A stretch of DNA of 64,000 nucleotides, from assembly GCF_963576615.1 (NCBI RefSeq), contig NC_088712.1:33861155-33925154 (forward strand). The letters are read 5' to 3'. The notes under the pieces are model-generated. The model did no database searches and had not been told where the DNA came from. It saw only the letters and a list, made by a program, of their open reading frames with translations. This DNA comes from Watersipora subatra. Taxonomy: Eukaryota > Bryozoa > Gymnolaemata > Cheilostomatida > Watersiporidae. Positions within the stretch are counted from its first letter, which is position 1. Each line of letters opens with the position of its first letter. Shown here one piece after another: positions 37,079-52,000 of this stretch. A program made the translations under genes and the position numbers.

Positions 37079-40000
37079 CTGTAAATAAAACAATAAAATT
37101 ACCATAATTTCAGCACACCAAACTTAAAGGTTGACTTGCAACAAAATTCACATTGCAGTTATTTGATATGAAAAGATTCACCATGTCTTACTCTGTTGTG
37201 TTGTAGGTGCCAAAAATGTGGAAATGTGATTACAAACTCTTAAAAGGTAAAAAAAACGAACAGTTAATCGCAGCCACACGTGACCGCCGTAGTTTGGATT
37301 CTCAAATGGGACGTAGTTGTGGTAGATGGTTTCTGTTTACACTTTCATGCAACCTTATTCGTCGAAATATTTTCACAAATATACTTCACGTAATCAATAA
37401 AACCATATCTATTGTTTTTACACGCCTATTTTTTTGTCATTGTAATGCTGTCACTTTAAGCAGTGATATCTTATAACTTACCGTAAAAATTTGTTTAATT
37501 TTTTTGTTAACCTTACCTCGAAGGAGTACATATCACTGTCTGATAATCAAGACGAGCCTGTTGGTCACCTGTGATAATCGAAAAGTGCTGCAGAAATTAT
37601 TTGTGAAGTATTGTGTCACATGATCAGATTATGACTTGACGATTTGATCAAGCCGAAACAAAACTGCAAAGTAGCGAGCATCTATATTTGATACGGGGTC
37701 TTCGGTAAAACCTGAAGTGTTGGTCATAAACTAGTGCTACGATAGGTTTTATATTGAGCTTTTTATTGGCCTTTCAATTCACGTGAGAACATCATGTGAC
37801 AAGACAATAACCAAACTGTCATGGCTACGTCAGAGAAATAAACGGATTCCAATCTACGGCGGCTTTTCGTTTTTGAGCTTTTAAGAGCTTGTAACCACAT
37901 TTCCACATATTTGGCACCTACAACACAACAGAGTAAGACATGATGAATCTTTTGATACCAAATAACTGTAATGTGAATTTTGTTGCAAGTCAACCTTTAA
38001 GTTAAACCGTATAGTTAAAAAAATCAGATTGGAAAAAACTACCACTTCATCTGATGCTGTATGTAAGACACAAACAACAACTACTACAACTAACTACAAA
38101 CACTAGAACAACTAAGGTGAGTTTAAAACTAATAATAGCATATTGGCCATCTAGACCGACCAGTTGTTTGTGCTTGAGCATTCGACTGACAAGCCTAGTA
38201 AATAAAACTTCCTAGTTTGATGTTTCAGAAAATCAAAAAATTATTTACGTTGGCAAATTTAATATAATAATTTGCAATATTTGAGCAAATGCACCAATGT
38301 AACTTCCAACAAACCTCACTGTCGGTTATACAAAAAGACAATGTTTTACTACTTAGATGAGACAAATGCAAAGACTTGCTGCACTAAGACAGATCGCTCA
38401 GCATTATCAATATTGGTGCCCGAAGTGTCAGTGATATACCCTGGTGTACCGAGTGTCCGTGATATACTCTGGTGTACCAAGTGTCAGTGATATACCCTGG
38501 TGTACCAAGTGTCAGTGATATACCCTGGTGTACCAAGTGTCAGTGATATACCCTGGTGTACCGAGTGTCAGTGATATACCCTGGTGTACCGAGTGTCAGT
38601 GATATACTCTGGTGTACCGAGTGTCAGTGACATACTCTGGTGTACCAAGTGTCAGTGATATTCTCTGGTGTACCGAGTGTCAGTGATATACTCTGGTGTA
38701 CCGAGTGTCAGTGATATACTCTGGTGTACCAAGTGTCAGTGATATACCCTGATGTACCGAGTGTCAGTGATATACTCTGGCGTACCAAGTGTCAGTGATA
38801 TACCCTGGTGTACCAAGTGTCAGTGATATACCCTGGTGTACCGAGTGTCAGTGATATACTCTGGTGTACCGAGTGTCAGTGACATACTCTGGTGTACCAA
38901 GTGTCAGTGATATTCTCTGGTGTACCGAGTGTCAGTGATATACTCTGGTGTACCGAGTGTCAGTGATATACTCTGGTGTACCAAGTGTCAGTGATATACC
39001 CTGATGTACCGAGTGTCAGTGATATACTCTGGCGTACCAAGTGTCAGTGATATACCCTGGTGTACCAAATGTCAGTGATATACTCTGGTGTACCGAGTGT
39101 CCGTGATATACTCTGGTGTACCAAGTGTCAGTGATATACCCTGGTGTACCAAGTGTCAGTGATATACCCTGGTGTACCGAGTGTCAGTGATATACCCTGG
39201 TGTACCGAGTGTCAGTGATATACCCTGGTGTACCGAGTGTCAGTGATATACCCTGGTGTACCGAGTGTCAGTGATATACTCTGGCGTACCGAGTGTCAGT
39301 GATATACCCTGGTGTACCGAGTGTCAGTGATATACCCTGGTGTATCTTTGCAGCTGCCAGTCTCATGACCTGTCTTGTCAATCAACAAGCTGCTGATGAT
39401 TGACAAGACATTGTCAATCATCAGCTTGATTGTAATTTTATACATAATTACAATATAATATATATAATAGAATATATATCATAATATATACATATATCAG
39501 ATGTTTTTTGGGACATACCGCGTCAAATATAACTTGAGCAATCTCATCTATTTTAGTACCAACGTCTCTCAGTTCTCCAGTGTACCGACAGTAGGCCCAA
39601 GTCAGGAGGAGCACCAGAGATATGAGTAGCAAAGCGTTGAGCAGTGAAACTATAGCCGACAACCCTACTACTGTGAAGAGACCTGTAAACAGCAAGCGAT
39701 GAAATTTAAACAACAGGCAATGCTAGTAGTCTAGGCAAATATTGCTATATGGGAACTAAAAGGCAGTATCAGATTTTCCCAAAGCAGTAATATAATAAAA
39801 TATACTGTGTCTCTTTAACCTACTATAGTCAAAACCACTACTTACAAACACCTCAACATACGAGTCGCTCAGCAATCAGACACAAGGCGCTGCAGCTTTG
39901 AACCACTACTTACAATCACCTCAACATACGAGTTGCTCAGCAATCAGACACAAGGCGCTGCAGCTTTGAACCACTACTTACAAACACCTCAACATACGAG

Positions 40001-43000
40001 TCGCTCAGCAATCAGGCACAAAGCGCTGCAGCTTTGAACCACTACTTACAAACACCTCAACATACGAGTTGCTCAGCAATCAGATACAAGGCGCTGCAGC
40101 TTTGAACCACTACTTACAAACACCTCAACATACGAGTCGCTCAGCAATCAGACACAAGGCGCTGCAGCTTTGAACCACTACTTACAATCACCTCAACATA
40201 CGAGTTGCTCAGCAATCAGACACAAGGCGCTGCAGCTTTGAACCACTACTTACAATCACCTCAACATATGAGTCGCTCAGCAATCAGACACAAGGCGCTG
40301 CAGCTTTGAACCACTACTTACAAACACCTCAACATACGAGTCGCTCAGCAATCAGACACAAGGCGCTGCAGCTTTGAACCACTACTTAGAAAAGTAACCA
40401 GTAAAATAACAATTCAAAAACTAAAAACTTTCTCTTTTTAAAGATTAAAATGTGAAATATTAATAATAGTAGATAAGGTAAGTTAATTTAAACTCTATAT
40501 AGTTCACAATAAAGTAAGTTAATCCGCTCTTCCCAGCAATAACCTCATTGACTTGTGTCAAAGATGACATAATAGCAAAATCCTCTTTTATCTATTATTA
40601 ATATATTTACTCAATTCTTTACATCGCTTTCTCTTTCTTCACCATTTTTGAGTACGAGAGTCAGTGGTCTCTTTGGGAACTGAACCCTGACCTGCTGGTC
40701 ACGGGTCAGCTACTCTAGACGAATAGGTCATCGCAGCTCTCATTGCATATATGTAATACAACAAACACGTGAGTATCCCCAGTATTGAGCCAGTTACACT
40801 GCACAGTTAAATATAATGCGGTGTAATTACCTCAAGTATTCACTACTATCATGCATTTTTCAGTATTTTCGATAGTTAAATTTTCAAATCAAGTAAAAAC
40901 TCAAAAACTGAATTGCCATTGTTTTTAAAGGTAGGTTAGTTTTAAAAATTGTTAGTTATAAATATACTTTTTTTGACGGGATTAAATGAAATTTGATTTG
41001 TGAGCAAAAGAAAAATGGAGAAAACCAGAAACGATTAAAATTTTTCCAGGCTATAGTAAAAATCAATAGCCATTAATCAGATGTATAGAATAGACAACTC
41101 CCACAATGCTATTGATTACACCGAACAGAAAATTACAAAACAACAAATATACTCTCACCTGACAGGGTATAAGTAGCGATAAAACAGATGAAGAAAGTAA
41201 TTGGAGTTCTGAATGTCCGAAGCATGCTTTTAGCTTCATTAGATTGCTGGTAGATCTCCCACGCCTGATTAATGTCCCGCTGCAACGTCTCCATATATGA
41301 TAAACTGCAATAGATTCTAACATATGACTCGCTACAACAACTAAATGATATGAATAGTAAACTAAACTATTAATTGAAATGTTGATGAAAATGGCCAAGA
41401 TGTTTATGCTATTGTATGACACATTGCGAGTGCATAGCTTAGTCATATTCATTTTAGCATACGCATAGGAATTTTTTTTTGCTGATGCACGAGACTTACA
41501 TGTATTATCTAGTAAAGATCTTCCATCAAATGATAATATTTATAAAATAATAAAATTTTTTATTTCCATTATACTTTTGAGTATCAAAAGTAAGTCTTTA
41601 AAACAATAAACATTTTATTTGAACAACCTGGACGTTCAACTAGCGACACGCTTCTCTAGGGATTATGACAAGGCTAGCAGGTGTTTGTAAGCCCTTTCAA
41701 TGAGGAGTTGTAGCAAGTGAGCCCTTTCTATGAGGAGTTGTAGCAAGTGAGCCCTTCCTATGAGGAGTTGAAGCAAGTTAACCTTTTCTCATTCAACGTT
41801 CATCATCAGGTTGACGAATTCAAATGAGGCACTCACCAATTGGCTGACTTTCAACCAATCAACACAAAAAACAATGAGCCCTATTAATAACGACATTATA
41901 ATTTTAACACATATACTTGGAGTAATTCTAACTCTCTCGCGGCTGAAATCACTGGTCAGTATCTCAAGACCATGAACTGGTTTGCCATCGTCGCTATTAA
42001 GTGGCAGCGTGTAGAAAAATAGAATAATAACTTTCCAACTTTTGATTATAACTATGATGTCTTGAAAGTCAGTAGAGACATTTGGTAATGTTTATACATT
42101 TCATTAGTCGATTTTAGAAGAAGTTTAGTGTGCTGTCACACTACTCTAACAGCAATTAGCCAATCAAATCAATCAACTTTTTATAAGGGCTTTACAAATA
42201 GGCAACTTTACAAACAGGCAACTTTACAAACAGGCAAGTTTACAGACAGGCAACTTTACAGACAGGCAACTTTACAGACAGGCAGTCAACATCAAACGTA
42301 GGAAGATGGCACACTGCCTGAAACAACCCTAAAACCTTCACCAATGAGTCTCACAAGTTTTCTACTATAAAATAAGATTCTTAAACAAAGTAACTTTTCA
42401 ACAGCCCTTTTTACCATTTTTCCTAGTTTCCTAGTAACTAGGAAACTAGTTTGCTTTCTTTGTCAATCTTTTTTCCACTATGAGGATAACATATACATAA
42501 TTATTATATATACAGCAGACGCTTCTACAATGTAATCCGTGTCAGGAACATTTCTGTTATAGGTATTTTACGTTACAACAATAAAATTCATGCCTTATAT
42601 ATATATATATTTGTTATATATATACACACAAAGTGAATGTCTACACATTTTATTGAGTAAACTTTTTGTTTTTTTATAAAATCTTGTTGACTATTTTTCT
42701 AAAAATCAACTACGGTTAACTAAAATCAATGATGGTCATCACAACTAAAATCTCAATGCAGCTATATTTAAAGAGTTGATAAATTGTTGGTAAAAAATTC
42801 TACTTGCTTTCAGGTAATTATTAAATTGAAAAAAAAAACTTTTCTGTTCAAGCCGTTTATATAAAATCCTGGAAAAGGTGGAATGGGTTTCCCAACCAGA
42901 CTGTTGGTATACTATTTGATAACAGTTAATTGGTAATTAATTTCATACGTTGTTCAAATATGTCAGAGAATCGCAACATGAGTTTTATGTAGTTTTAATC

Positions 43001-46000
43001 AGGAATCTGTGGGCTATTTAACAAACAAGCGAATGCTTCCTTTCGCCATAACAACCAAATTTCTTGTAGGAATGTAGCAAAACATTTCACCTACTGACAG
43101 GCAGTAGAAGGGTTAATAAATCCTATAAATAAATCAATGAACAAACAATAGCCGTTGACTAAGTATGATTCAACAGCCAATGTTATGTGTAGAGAACTCA
43201 AAAGGGAATATAGTTATTAACATATTTGAAGCAACCGTACTGGCTATGAAATACTTCCACTCCTTGTTGTATATATTAACAAATATTTGTGAGTATATGT
43301 AATATACCAACAAGAGTAACTTTATGACATCCTCCCACTTCTTAAGGTATATACTATATACTAGCGGATATTTGTGACTACCACCAACCTGAGTAACTCT
43401 ATGAAACACACCCACTTCTCATTGTATATTTTAGCAGATATTTGTGGTGACAACCTGTGTAACTCTATGAAATACTTCCACATCTCATGGTATATTCTAG
43501 CAGATATTTGTGGTGACCAACCTGAGTAACTGTATGAAATATTTCGACATCTCACGGTATATTCTAGCAGATATTTGTGGCGACCAACCTGTGTAACTCT
43601 ATGAAATACTTCCACATCTCATGGTATATTCCCACAAATATTTGTGGCTACCAACTTGAGTAACTCTATAAAAGATCTCCACATTTCATTGCTTACCTAA
43701 ACTCTGCACCACCCATTTTCTTAACTCCATGAAATGTTTCCATAGCTTGTGTCATAAATGTGTCGTGAGCTTCTTTCAACTGCTCAGGATGCAAGTAAGG
43801 TCTGTCTCCACCACAAGTCTACCAAAACTACCACTCAGTAGTTCAATGCTTCAAATTATTTGATAAGGACAAACTCCAGATAATTTGTCTAATGCTTAAC
43901 CGCTGTGACACAAGTTCCGACTTGCAATTTCATACCTCCTGAAGTACTAGCGTAATGACAAACAAAACACCTGCTGTAATTGTCAAACACACTCACCACA
44001 TCCATGCGATTTGTGTAGTAGCTCTTTGCAGCTGTAAGAGCTACAAGGTTATTAGCTTCTGCAGTTGCATTCATTAGAGATTTTGGTTCAGGCAGTGAAT
44101 CACCTTGGAAGATCTTCATGTATACCTTTATAATAAATTATACTACAATTAATATGCTTTTATAAGGCTCTGTAAGACATGTTGAATGGTTCCTCATGCC
44201 TCCATAGGCTAGGCATAATCTCTCTCTAAACAGATCGATGTTTGGAGGTAATCAATGCGTCCTTCTGCTAAAGGCCCTGCATATTGCGCTCGTTCATAAC
44301 GCTTTTCCACTACTCGTGTCTTCTTGTCTAATTTCATTATCACTGTGTTTCATCTTTTCTCTTTGAATTCAATGCTGAAAGCGAAAATCTTACCATAGCA
44401 ATAATTGCAGTTAAAGCTCGAAATAGGAATTTCGCTCCCCCGGAAATTGTTTCAAAAGCATAGCCTTAGCCTTCAATACCCTACTGTAGTTTGACTTTTT
44501 ACATTACATTTGGTAAAATGGAAGATACCTTAGCAGTTTTCTGTAGAGCTTATTTTTATTTCACAATTTTTTGTAAAGACACTCTACTGCACTCTTTCAT
44601 TAGAATTTTATTAGATCGTAACCTTAGCCTAGGCCATGGAACAGCCATTGTTTAGTGGTGAGGCTGCGAGCATACAAGCAGTAAGTCGGTGGTTCGGGTC
44701 ATATTAGGACCATTGGAGGTGTTAGCATGGGCATACAACCACAATTGCTCATGTGCCAAAGCTCATATGCAAATGGTCACAAGGAAAGCCTATATCGCAA
44801 CGAAAACCTTTTGAAGAAGCACCTTAACGTAGGCTAGCCTTTGATACTTTAATAGTTTATGTTAATACAGTGGAACCTCTACCTACAAAATTAATTCGTT
44901 CCAAAAACTGTTTTATAAGTAGAAACAGATTTTACCATATATATGGCCAAATCTAATCTAAGCCGCCCCACAAACCCGCACATGATATTTGTATAAATTA
45001 TAAATACACATAATGGTTAAAAACTATAACAAATACATGTTAGAGTTACATTAATATATTGCTATAATATACATGTATAGTAAATATTAATATATTGCTC
45101 CATGATTAGAAAAAGTACACATAGCCAGAAGATCAAAGAAGTAACAACCAAAAACTAAAATCAATGTGTTTGTTCACCGTTATCGTTGGCCATCTACACA
45201 AGGATAAGCGAAGACCACCGGTAGAGGGAGGACAAGGGTCAAAGGTTGGTGTTGTAATGTTGTCTTTGGTTTTTTTCTCAGAATAAATGTTTTAATTACG
45301 TAAGTAAAAAATTTATTTACACCCCCACAAGCTGAAAAAACCTGTCAAAACCTGGAACTGAGTAACACCTGTGTCAACATTTAAAATATGCAGTCCGTTG
45401 AATTGCTAGAAACTAAAGTTGTCCTACTCTTTATGTGACATATAATAACTCCAAATATGCAATGAATAAAAATTAAACGCTTGTCGTTTACTGAATTTTG
45501 CTAGCTATTAAAACAGAGTCAGGCGTATTGTACTGTCAGGCGCATACTCACGGAAGTAAATGGACCAAAATACAAAACAAACAAGCAGGCCAAAATATAA
45601 AAGGCATATAGAAAACTGTCTAAGTCGCAGCAAAATCTCTACCAAAAACGTCTTATAACCTGAAACTTACATACCCTAGGACACTTTTATTTCGCTAGTA
45701 TTTAGTTTCATGAGTAGCACACAGAGTAAAATTTCACTGCTGCTTAATTTCGCGGCTCTGATGAGTGCAAAAATATAGTGATGCGAAAATAAATGCAGTG
45801 GAAAAAAACAGATTACATTCCTCAGGTCCAGTTCGCTAATAAGAAAAGAAATTCAATTTTGGACTAGTTCGTATTTGTAAACCGCAGGTTGAAATGTGTG
45901 GGTGAGATTGATAATTCAATTTGATCACTTGCTGCCATTTGTTTCTTGGACTATCAATGATGTCTAGGTCCCTACCGCCGTGAATTTCACACTCAACTCC

Positions 46001-49000
46001 CAAGAAGAAAAAAATAGATAGGTAACAATCAACTTCACAACAAAAACTGTATAACCCTTTCGCTGCCATAAACGCATTTATGCGTTTTCAAGGAGCCACT
46101 GCCACATACGCATTTTTGGACTTCCTCAGTAATTGCGTGGTAACCTGATTTTATTATTCGTTGACCACATAACCCAGTCTTTAAGAGTTTTATGAAATTG
46201 ACTGTGTTGACAGAAGATTTCTCTATAAAATCGGCCTAAAACAGCAAGCAATTTTAAACTGTTGTTTGAGAATTTCTAATCTAAAAACGAACAATTTTCT
46301 GCGAGTTCATTAACTACCGCGCGCGAGCCATAAAACAGATAATTAGTTGTTGATGACATTATAGCCGATTAAGATTTAGATTTTCGTGATTATACAGATA
46401 ATTAAAGTAGCAGCACTGTCTCTGACAGTGGTGAAAGTAATAGTTTTGTAAGAGTAAGGAACGTTGTGGAGGATCATTTTAGCTTCACATAGCTAAACGG
46501 ATTGATCGATCGTAGCTTCACATAGCTTTATCACCGCGCACAAGTGGAGATACATTGAATTTTTGCATAACAATATTGGTTAAAATGTTGGCAAAATGTT
46601 ATAGATAGAGATTGAACTTGAAAAAATACTGTATACATATCATGAAACAATATCGGCAATTTCGGTGATTGGTGATGGTTGGCAGTGAAAGAGATAATGT
46701 GGTTGGACCTGATGAGGGTTGATATTGTTTTTGGTTGGTAATAAAAATCATCACTACAATAATATTCTTCAATTTTATGACTTCACCTACCAGACTTTCA
46801 TCCACATCAGTTACAAATTCAGTGACTAAACTGATATCATCTTAATTTGCTTTGCCATGCTGCTCAGTCGGTGTATTAGCTAAAATGAGTTTACCAGAAA
46901 TTTCCCATTGAGCCCAACCACAGACGAAAATTGCCTGCATTTCTAATATGACGATTTTATTGTGGATATCAATGAACAAAGCTATTTAAATTCGCGTTTT
47001 CGCTCGTTCGTTATGATAGTTTAGTTTTGCTCATGAAATTTTTGCGAGAGGATGACTCCGCGAAAATTGAATGACGCGAATACATAAGTATCCTAGGGTA
47101 TGTAGTCTTTTCTAAGTAGAGGTTTCACTGTGTTGATAAAAAGCAAACAGGTGAAATGTTTATGTTAATTTTCCTCCTCTTAAATAGAATATTTTTTATT
47201 AAAATAAAACTATCCAGTTCTACAAGTTTTATAATTATAGTATACAGTACACTAGACTAGTGAGTAAGTGGAGGTATGTCTTGCAGCTGAACTGTAGTTC
47301 AGTTGCAAGACATACTCTTAGCCTTGTCTACTAATAGATTTTTAGGGGACGTCCAGCTGTCTTATTACATCTGTATATTGCTCATGGTGTGAAATAGTAA
47401 AAAAAAAGCTAAAAAAATTATTTTCCCGACTTGGATTAACATTCTTTACATGAACTATAATGGGAAAAATAGTTTTGGATTTGGGCAAATCATTTTTTGA
47501 ACAGCTTTTTGGACTGGACTTTATTAGCATTTCAATTCCCATGATAACATCATGTGTAAACAATAACCATAGTGTTTGAGTACGTCGTCGAAATATAGAG
47601 ATTCCAAACTACGTCGTTGTCGTGATGGCTGCGATTAAATGTTCGTTTTTGAGCTTTTAAGAGCTTGTAATCCCATTTTCACATATTTTACACCGACAAT
47701 ACAGCGGAGTAAGATGCGATGAATCCTTTAATACCAAATAACTGTAATGTGAAAATTGTTACAAGTAAACCCTCATAAAGATTCTGTGCAGAAGGTGTTC
47801 CTTGTGAAAGCATCTGGCAACAACTTGAATATACAGTGAAACTCGACTAACTTGAACTTCACGGGACCAAGAGAAAGTGTTCGGGTTATCAGAGCATTCA
47901 AGTTATGAGAACACTGTCACAGGTGCATGTATTTATCAGTACATATACAAACTAGAAATTCCACTGTCATACAGCCCATGACCAAAGTGATATTGGAAAA
48001 AAAGAAAGGGTACTGATGGTTGAGAAATGCAATATTAGCAGTCAAATGGCACTGCAGTGCAATAGGATAACTGCAATGGTAGCTGTAATGTACTGGGTGT
48101 GGGTGTTAGTATATACAACAAATAGCAATAATGAAAGTGGAATTTGTGAAATTAGTGAGATTAGTAAATTAAATAAAATTCAGTAATTTTGAAATTATTC
48201 CTACAGTAAATTTAAAAGTCAGTAAAATTAGTAACAGTGGAATTTGAAAGTTGGTTGTTGGTTAAAATAAATATTAATTCAAGCTGTAGACCTAAACTAC
48301 TGTAAGTAATTAAACTAGCAACAGCAATAATGAAATAAGTTTATTATATCTCTGAAATGCAATATTAAAAGTAAAATACATTGTAATATACAGTTTGAAA
48401 GTTGGTTGTGTTGAATGTAGAACGGTTTTGACAGCGATATGTAACAGAAATAAATATTAATAAAATAAATATACAACTATCTCAAACTTATGTTTTACAA
48501 TAATAAAATAAATATTAATTCAAGCTGTAGACCTAAACTACTGTAAGCAATTTAACTAACAACAGCAATAATGAAATATGTTTATTATATCTCTGAAATG
48601 CAATATTAAAAGTAAAATACATTGTAATATACAGTTTGAAAGTTGGTTGTGTTGAATGTAAAACGGTTTTGACAGCGATATGTAACAGAAATAAATATTA
48701 ATAAAATAAATATATAACTATCTCAAACTTATGTTTTACAATAATAAAATAAATATTAATTCAAGCTGTAGACCTAACCTACTGTAAGTAATTTAACTAA
48801 CAACAGCAATAATGAAATACGTTTATTATATCTCTTATTATATTGAAATGCAATATTAAAAGTAAAATGGCAAGCTGCCGTGTAATATACAATTTGAAAG
48901 TTAGTTGCTGGTTAAAATAAATATTAATTCAAGCTGTAGACCTAAACTACTGTAAGCAATTTAACTAACAACAGCAATAATGAAATATGTTTATTATATC

Positions 49001-52000
49001 TCTGAAATGCAATATTAAAAGTAAAATATATTGTAATATACAGTTTGAAAGTTGGTTGTGTTGAATGCAGAACGGTTTTGACAACGATATGTAACAGAAA
49101 TAAATATTAATAAAATAAACATTTAATTATCTCAAACTTATGTTTTACAATAATAAAATAAATATTAATTCAAGCTGTAGACCTAACCTACTGTACGGAA
49201 TTTAACTAACAACAACAATAAAGAAATATAATTATTATATCTCTGAAATGCAATATTAAAAGTTAAACGGCAAGCTGATGTGTAATATACAGTTTGAAAG
49301 TTGGTTGTGTTGTGAATGTAGAATGGTTTTGACAGCGATATGTAACAGAAAGCAAGCGTTTGCATTTACGTGTCTGGAAGTTTTATGCAAACTGGAGTGA
49401 AATAAAGAAATATTCTTGTCATAAAAGGGCATTGTAGTAATGCCCTACCTTGTATATAAGATGTAAAGAAATCTGGCTGATGTTCTTGATAATTTGAAAA
49501 ACCTTCGGTAATTGGACAAAAACGTAGGCTGATAAACTGTGTACCACATTTTCGTACCTGTAAATCGGTCTACGCCTCAAACAGTCTCAAGCAGTACACA
49601 AACCTTCTTGGCAATCAAACAATGCCATAGACTGGTGAAATGAGCACATTTTTCTCGTGCTGAATTGCGTACTGCTAAATAGTTCTACTATCTGTCGCAC
49701 GGCTTTATTGGCATTTTGTAGGTCGGTCGAAACTATTAATAAACCAAGCTGTTCAAGTGTTTTGTTGCGATTTTTGGCAGGATGAATCTGTCTATTTATG
49801 TATAATCCGATCAGATGGGTTAGTTTTAGGAATTTGCAGTAACCTTTCAAAGGCTTGGTAACATATTTAAATAGGTTTATATACGTTTTGTATCCTTATT
49901 ATACTTAAACAACTTTACTGAAAAATAGTTAAATTTGTTGATAGAATTTCGTTACAAGGGTTTGGTTACGGCCGTTAACGGATAATTTTTCAGGAGCTGT
50001 GTGCACATGTGCATTTATCATAAATCTCCCAATCAATCGTTTCGCTCTTGTTTGGTCGTGGGACTATATATAAATCAAAAGCATAGATTGCTTGTTGCAA
50101 GTTAAGGGGCCTCTCATGTAATGTTTTAACAATTTTTATAAGTATAAATATTTTCCTATTACTTGAGATGGGTTTGTTTTAGGTGATGTGACTGCCAGGA
50201 CGTTTTCAGATTAAAATAGGCAAAACTTGATTGCGGTTGAAACGCTAAGAAAAAAATACATCTTTTTCTTTTGAGCGTTTTAACAAAAACCAAGTTTGCC
50301 GATTTTTCTCTAAGTTTATTCGAAGGTTACCTTGCTTTCGAAGGGATATCCCAAGCGGATGTTTGATAAAATTTGAGTTTTTGCAAACCTTTAGAAAAGT
50401 TGTTAACGAAAATATTTTGCCGATAGTGGTAATGACGCCTAAGAACTATTAAAACTTGATGTTTATCTCTATGGCTTGGAATAAAGTGATAATCTAAAGC
50501 GATAACAAACGTTTCGGTAGCTGTTGGGCAAAAAACTGTTCGAGGTAATGAAGTTAAGGTCGGGTTATCTATAGCAATTTATCATTGCGTTTATCATTGT
50601 ATCAAATCCGTTCGAGTTAACCGTGTGTTCGAGCTATCCGAGGGCGAGTTATCCGAGTTTCACTGTATTTCTTTCCTATGTTGGCGGCAACATTTGATTA
50701 TATGTAAATATATATAAATTTATATAAATAAGTATAAATATAAATAAATACATAAAACCATTAATTTAGTGTTGCATAATATTCTACTGTCTAAATAAAA
50801 TAAGTGTGGCTATGGTACACTAGCTAGATAAAATAAGTGTGGCTATGGTATGCTAGCTATAAATAAGCGTGGCTATGGTATACTACCTATAAATAAGTGG
50901 GGCTATGGTACACTAGCTAGATAAAATAAGTGTGGCTATGGTATACTATTTATAAATAAGTGGGGCTATGGTATGCTAGCTATAAATAAGTGTGGCTATG
51001 GTATGCTAGCTATAAATAAGTGTGGCTATGGTATGCTAGCTATAAATAAGTGAGGCTATGGTATGCTGGCTATAAATAAGTGTGGCTATGGTATGCTAGC
51101 TATAAATAAGTGGGGCTATGGTACACTAGCTAGATAAAATAAGTGTGGCTATGGTATGCTAGCTATAAGTGAGGCTTAGGTACACTAGCCAAAATAGCGC
51201 TATTATATGAATAAAAGCTGTCCATAGTTTTAACACCAATGCTCGATAGAGACTCTGAAATAATAAATAATCTAAAATATAGGATGCCGAGTGAACCTAT
51301 GAGATGCGCCTACCTTAAAATATTCAATGAGGTCTTGTCCAGTAACTGGATTACCACTTATCTCTTTCACAACCAAATGTCTCCGACTCAATAAATATGG
51401 CACCATATCCTTGAGTTGCTCTTTGAATTCACTCTCGATATCTATAACAACAGACATAAGATATCTATAACAACAGACATAAGATATCTACGCCCAACAA
51501 AAGACAAACCTGTAAAAATTAGGTTGGAAAGTCGATCAGCTAGTTGGCTCAACAGAGATCAACAGCACTCGCAGATTCCTATACAATAGGAAAAGGGTCT
51601 AGGAGGGGGAACTGGGAGGAAGTAGTTATATGAGAGAGGTATATGAGATAGGTATATGAGATAGGCGTATGAGGTAGGCGTATGAGGTAGGCGTATGAGG
51701 TAGGCGTATGAGGTAGGCGTATGAGGTAGGCGTATGAGGTAGGCGTATGAGGTAGGCGTATGAGGTAGGCGTATGAGGTAGGCGTATGAGGTAGGCGTAT
51801 GAGGTAGGCGTATGAGGTAGGCGTATGAGGTAGGCGTATGAGGTAGGCGTATGAGGTAGGCGTATGAGGTAGGCGTATGAGGTAGGCGTATGAGGTAGGC
51901 GTATGAGGCAGGCGTATGAGGCAGGCGTATGAGGCAGGCGTATGAGGCAGGCGTATGAGGCAGGCGTATGAGGCAGGCGTATGAGGCAGGCGTATGAGGC

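Larger units (their letters stand above)
44878..47130. mobile_element. CAGTGGAACCTCTAC-ended pogo-like element
   Basis: The left end is TA then CAGTGGAACCTCTACC, and the right end is GTAGAGGTTTCACTG then TG, an eroded TA. Such ends are usual for pogo/Tigger-type elements. Internal coding sequence is not recognised. Another TA-flanked element is inserted at 45670-47103. Confidence 0.6.

Noticed and set aside
37763-37993. 74-76-residue frames ([20 protein letters not shown]...) at 7453, 37763 and 54654
   Set aside because: They lie in the inverted arms of the TTAA repeat and recur wherever an arm occurs. They are not genes.
38425-40390. Possible CRISPR array (regular ~28-bp repeats)
   Set aside because: Units are directly adjacent with no unique spacers, there are no cas genes, and the context is a eukaryotic intron.
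41063-41452. 129-residue hydrophobic minus frame
   Set aside because: It overlaps the true atlastin exon 41304-41159 in the wrong frame.
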